A stretch of 64,000 nt of DNA from Desulfobacter latus (GTDB lineage Bacteria > Desulfobacterota > Desulfobacteria > Desulfobacterales > Desulfobacteraceae). Positions 60,413-64,000 of this stretch are shown piece by piece. The notes below the pieces were generated by a model that saw only the letters and a program-made list of their open reading frames with translations, ran no database searches and was not told the DNA's origin. The stretch lies in assembly GCF_013389365.1 (NCBI RefSeq), contig NZ_JACADJ010000012.1, positions 1-64,000 on the forward strand, written 5' to 3'. Made by a program: the position numbers and the translations under genes. Numbering within the stretch: the stretch's first letter is position 1; each line of letters opens with the position of its first letter.

Positions 60413-61972
60413 ATGGACAATACAAAAAATAAATCATTCCAGGAAAAATATGACCTGTTCAGGGAGCTGGACCCGGACGTTCTTCAAAAAAAATTTCTCA
60501 ACGCCCTGCTGAAAATCCAGAATGTCAGGCGTGGATCCATCTGGATCAAACGGGGCAGGACCTATGTCTGTGTTGAGGCGGCCGGTATTGACAGTGAAAA
60601 TATTGTGGGGGTCACCCTGGATGCAGGCGCCCCCTCCATTGTGGGCTGGGTCATCGAAAACGGTAAGATGACCATCGCCCAAGCAGGCTCCGACCGCCGG
60701 CACAACCGGGAAGTAGAAGCACATTTTGCCATAAAAAGCAGCCAGATCCTGTGTTTCCCCTTACTGGTAAACGGCCAGGTCTTTGGGGCGGTACAGATCA
60801 TTGACACCAACCCTGACAGTATTCATCTCAATCTGGAGTCTTCATACCTGACCCATCTTCAAAACCTGGTTGAAATCTGTTCCATCGCCCTGGGCAACGC
60901 CCTGAGTTATGCCAGGGAACAGAAAAAAAATCGCAGGCTTTCATCGGCCCTGTCCAGAATTGAAAAAGAAAAAACCATTATCGGTCAAAGCAAAGCCTTT
61001 CACAAAAGCATGGAGCTTGTCAAAAGCTATTCAGACACTGACTTTAATGTACTGATAACCGGCGAAAGCGGCACCGGCAAGGAACTTGTGGCAGAACGCC
61101 TGCACAGGAACAGCGCCAGAGTGAATTATCCCTTCCTGGCCCAGAATTGTTCGGCCATTCCTGAAACCCTGCTGGAAAGCGAATTGTTCGGATATAAAAA
61201 AGGTGCGTTTACCGGTGCAGCCCGGGACCGGGCCGGATTATTTGAAGCGGCGGACGGCGGTACAGTATTCCTGGACGAGATCGGGGATATGCCCATGGGT
61301 ACCCAGGCCGGACTTTTGCGGGTGCTGCAGAAAAACGAAATCAAACCATTGGGGTCCAGCCGGGTCCAATATATCAATGTCAGAATCATTGCAGCCACCA
61401 ATAAGGATCTTGTTAAAATGATCCGGGAAAACCAATTCAGACAGGATCTGTATTACCGCCTGTCCATATTACCGGTTCACCTGCCGCCATTGCGGGAACG
61501 AAAGGAAGACATTCCCTTGCTGGCCCGGCATTTTCTAAACAAAGAAAGCAAAAAAGCAAAAATTTCCGAAAAAAAGATATCCCCTGAAACCATACATCAC
61601 CTGGTCGCGTATACATGGCCAGGGAATATCCGGGAACTGGAAAATCTTATCCGCTATTTAATGGTTACAGCCCAGGACGAAGTTATAAGACCGGATGATT
61701 TGCCCGAACATATTCTTAAAACCAGTCAGGATGAAACCTCAAAAAACACAAATCCAATACATTCAGATCCCCAAACAAATGAAACACAAAACCTGCGGGA
61801 TATTTCAGCCATGACCTGGCCGGATCTTGAAAAGGCCTATGTCAGGGCGCTTATGGAAAAATTTAACTGGAATATCACCTGGGCGGCAAAGGCGTCGGGC
61901 ATCAACCGCTCAACCTTTGCCTCGCGCATGCGCAAACTTGACATTCACCGGGGCACAGGGCCACCATCCTAA
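60413..61972 (+). CDS. GAF-AAA-Fis sigma-54-dependent transcriptional activator
   Basis: Enhancer-binding protein of 519 aa. N-terminal GAF domain (about 25-165), linker coil, AAA+ domain (about 185-425) with [17 protein letters not shown] (Walker A), the GAFTGA loop that contacts sigma-54, and [13 protein letters not shown] (Walker B). The C-terminal Fis-type helix-turn-helix is [23 protein letters not shown]. No receiver is present, so it is controlled by a GAF ligand. The ATG has only a weak AGGA upstream. It may regulate the adjacent operon; no -24/-12 site was found in the window. Confidence 0.92.
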   Translation: MDNTKNKSFQEKYDLFRELDPDVLQKKFLNALLKIQNVRRGSIWIKRGRTYVCVEAAGIDSENIVGVTLDAGAPSIVGWVIENGKMTIAQAGSDRRHNREVEAHFAIKSSQILCFPLLVNGQVFGAVQIIDTNPDSIHLNLESSYLTHLQNLVEICSIALGNALSYAREQKKNRRLSSALSRIEKEKTIIGQSKAFHKSMELVKSYSDTDFNVLITGESGTGKELVAERLHRNSARVNYPFLAQNCSAIPETLLESELFGYKKGAFTGAARDRAGLFEAADGGTVFLDEIGDMPMGTQAGLLRVLQKNEIKPLGSSRVQYINVRIIAATNKDLVKMIRENQFRQDLYYRLSILPVHLPPLRERKEDIPLLARHFLNKESKKAKISEKKISPETIHHLVAYTWPGNIRELENLIRYLMVTAQDEVIRPDDLPEHILKTSQDETSKNTNPIHSDPQTNETQNLRDISAMTWPDLEKAYVRALMEKFNWNITWAAKASGINRSTFASRMRKLDIHRGTGPPS

Positions 61973-61997
61973 ACGTGCCCATTTTGCTAACTCATTC

Positions 61998-64000
61998 CTA
62001 AAGCAGGGAATAGGGATCCACATCTATAACAACGGAGACGGATTTAACCTTCTGGATGGCCGGGTCCCGGACCATGGCAGACACCATCCGGCTGATATTA
62101 ACCGATGAAACACATTTAATAAGAATCTGCCATCTGTACCGGGACGAAATTTTCCGGATGGCCGCTTCAATGGGTCCCAGGATCTGAGCTTTGGGTTCCC
62201 GGGTATTGAGCTGTTCAAGGCGGTCTGCGGCAAGCCGGGCATGGTCCCTTGTCTTATCTGCATTTTTTCCTGAAATCTTGAGCTGGATCATCCGGGAAAA
62301 CGGCGGATACATCAACGCTTTTCTAAAGGGCGTTTCATGATTGAAAAATTCAAGGTAATCCTGATTGCGGGCAGCTTTTATGGTGAAGTGATCCGGATTA
62401 AAGGTCTGCATGATCACCCGGCCGGGTTCCTCCCCCCGGCCGGCCCGGCCCGCCACCTGGGCCAGCAGCTGGAAGGTGCGTTCACTTGCCCTGAAATCGG
62501 GCAGACTTAAACTTAAATCCGCACAGATCACCCCCACCAGGGTAATGGCCGGAAAATCATGCCCCTTGGCCAACATCTGGGTGCCCACAATAATATCTAC
62601 GGTACGGTTGCGGATCTGACGCAAAATAGATAGGGTGCTGCCCTTTCCGGCCGTGGAGTCCTGGTCCATCCGGGCCACCCGGGCATCGGGAAACAAGGTC
62701 TTGAGCATGGATTCAATTTTTTCCGTACCAAACCCCAAATTCCTGATTTTACCGGTACCGCAGTCAGGGCACCGGATGTCGGATGTTAACGTATGACCGC
62801 ACAAATGGCACTTATAATGATCCTCGCCCTTGTGAAGGGTCATGGTCACATCACAATGGGGACAACCCAGGGTCTTGCCGCAGGAGGCACATACCGGAAA
62901 AGTGGAAAACCCCCGGCGATTTAAGAAAATCAAGGCCTGATTCCCTTTTTCAAGGCAGGAACGGATGCCCCGACCAAGCTCCGGGGTAATGATACTGTCT
63001 GTGCCCCAGCTTCCCTGGTACTTTTTCATATCCACCAGGGTGATTTCAGGCAACGTCTGATTGTTCACCCGCCGGGTCAGTTCCAGTTTAAAAAATTTTT
63101 CCGACACCACATTACGGCAGGACTGCACCGATGGTGTGGCCGAGCCCAACACCACGGGACAGTTGTGCATTTTCGCCCGGACCACGGCAAGATCCCGGGC
63201 ATTATGGCGCAAGCCCGATTCTTGTTTATAAGAATAATCATGTTCTTCATCCACAATGATGATGCCGATTTTCCGGATCGGCGCAAAAATCGCAGACCGG
63301 GCACCAATGACGATATTGACCTTGCCAAGGCTGATTTTCCGCCACTGATCCAGGCGCTCTCCCTGGGAAAGCATGGAGTGGATGACCGCAATTTTGTCCC
63401 CAAACCTTGCCCTGAAACGCCGTTCGGTCTGGGAAATCAGGGCAATTTCCGGCACCAGGACAATGGCCCCCCTGCCCTTTTCCACGGCATCCGCCACCAG
63501 GCGCATATACACTTCGGTCTTGCCGGATCCGGTCACGCCCACCAGCAGGCAGGGGGAAAACACGTCTGCGCGCGTTTGAATCTCTTTTACAACGACAGCC
63601 TGTTCATCGGTAAGTTCAGGCGGGGTATTCGGTGTTACCGGCTCCCCTAAAGGATCTCTGAATACCCGGCGGCTGACCACATTCAGCCACCCGGCCTGGG
63701 CCAGGGGTTTGATCAGATTCGGTGCTGTGGGCACATGCCGCTTAAGACTGGTCAGAGAAATCTCCCCTGCTTCCCGGACAATGGAAAGAATCTTATGACG
63801 TTTAACTGACATCCGAATCTGCCGGCTCGGGGTTTTTTTAGGCAGGGAGATAAATTTTTCGGTTTTAATCCCGGCGGTCTCTTTTTTAAGCACGGCGGAG
63901 ATCCGCACCAGGTCTTTTTTTTCAAGCCGACGCAGAATAGCTGCCCCGGCAGGGTCCCGGCGGGAAAGAGATTTTAAAGAGATCCCGGCCTTTGCAGCGG
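61998..64000 (-). CDS. priA: Primosomal helicase PriA, partial (5' end beyond window)
   Basis: Frame of at least 667 codons, open to the right edge without a clear start. PriA marks: GVTGSGKTEVYMRL (Walker A), IIVDEEHDYSYKQESG, zinc cluster CASCGKTLGCPHCDVT…CHLCGHTLTSDIRCPDCGTG, RMDQDSTAGKG, VAGRAGRGEEPGRVIMQT. The N-terminal DNA-binding domain lies partly outside; visible upstream codons (KSLSRRDPAGAAILRRLEKKDLVRIS) belong to it. PriA restarts stalled replication forks. It converges with the sigma-54 activator 25 bases away. Confidence 0.93.
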   Translation of the reverse strand, partial: AAKAGISLKSLSRRDPAGAAILRRLEKKDLVRISAVLKKETAGIKTEKFISLPKKTPSRQIRMSVKRHKILSIVREAGEISLTSLKRHVPTAPNLIKPLAQAGWLNVVSRRVFRDPLGEPVTPNTPPELTDEQAVVVKEIQTRADVFSPCLLVGVTGSGKTEVYMRLVADAVEKGRGAIVLVPEIALISQTERRFRARFGDKIAVIHSMLSQGERLDQWRKISLGKVNIVIGARSAIFAPIRKIGIIIVDEEHDYSYKQESGLRHNARDLAVVRAKMHNCPVVLGSATPSVQSCRNVVSEKFFKLELTRRVNNQTLPEITLVDMKKYQGSWGTDSIITPELGRGIRSCLEKGNQALIFLNRRGFSTFPVCASCGKTLGCPHCDVTMTLHKGEDHYKCHLCGHTLTSDIRCPDCGTGKIRNLGFGTEKIESMLKTLFPDARVARMDQDSTAGKGSTLSILRQIRNRTVDIIVGTQMLAKGHDFPAITLVGVICADLSLSLPDFRASERTFQLLAQVAGRAGRGEEPGRVIMQTFNPDHFTIKAARNQDYLEFFNHETPFRKALMYPPFSRMIQLKISGKNADKTRDHARLAADRLEQLNTREPKAQILGPIEAAIRKISSRYRWQILIKCVSSVNISRMVSAMVRDPAIQKVKSVSVVIDVDPYSLL

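Overview
This 64 kb window reads as a chromosomal segment of a Desulfobacterota (Deltaproteobacteria) bacterium, most likely a Desulfobacterales-type sulfate reducer. That is inferred from gene content: many hybrid PAS/GAF/REC sensor kinases, an MCE/Mla lipid transporter whose permease carries an N-terminal STAS domain, a eukaryote-type HisA, a TreT/TreY/TreZ trehalose cluster and a GAF-type sigma-54 activator. No rRNA, tRNA, CRISPR array or core marker that would fix a genus was seen. Base composition shifts along the window: 19-26 kb is clearly AT-richer than the Mla and trehalose blocks.

Layout. (1) 0.1-14.2 kb, minus strand: a signalling island. A dCache-HAMP-GAF hybrid kinase ends in a truncated third receiver. 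A separate tight operon (12.5 to 4.1 kb) holds an unknown 145-aa protein, a stand-alone cobalamin-binding sensor with the CarH-type W-x9-EH motif, a PAS kinase, a REC-PAS-kinase-REC hybrid, a CheB-CheR-PAS fusion and a PAS-GAF protein. A REC-GAF-LuxR regulator lies just upstream. (2) 14.5-19.0 kb, plus: mlaE-mlaF-mlaD-lipoprotein-hisA. (3) 19.1-26.5 kb, AT-rich accessory region: a NYN-LOTUS-cold-shock protein beside a 650-aa orphan, an insertion sequence with 26-bp inverted ends and a 7-bp target duplication whose transposase is split by a 105-bp MITE, a DUF4143 ATPase, and higBA with an apparently leaderless toxin mRNA. (4) 26.5-29.7 kb, minus: thiM, a thiamine-binding protein, thiE, a DUF364 protein and a thioredoxin.

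(5) 29.7-41.8 kb: a layered defence island. An AIPR abortive-infection gene sits between 44-bp direct repeats. Next comes a type I restriction locus (half-size S, M, S, R). Between half-S and hsdM a GxxExxY cassette with 31-bp inverted ends is inserted, and a complete IscB element with its omega-RNA is inserted inside that cassette. Between hsdS and hsdR lie a REP-associated transposase (itself carrying a 159-bp in-frame palindromic insert) and a class II Fic protein.

(6) 42.0-47.9 kb: a CBS-domain protein, a FecBCD-type ABC importer, an SAH/MTA deaminase and a small zinc-ribbon protein. (7) 47.9-60.0 kb: glgA convergent with a six-gene trehalose/maltodextrin operon (DUF5752, treT, treZ, GH57, treY, malQ). 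(8) 60.4-64.0 kb: a GAF-AAA-Fis sigma-54 activator convergent with priA, which runs off the right edge.

The most distinctive content is the nested mobile architecture at 29.7-38 kb, where several repeat families write start codons, stop codons or in-frame peptide into host genes, and the cobalamin/kinase signalling operon. Start codons were chosen from visible Shine-Dalgarno sites and from stop/start overlaps; family names come from motif recognition without database searches.
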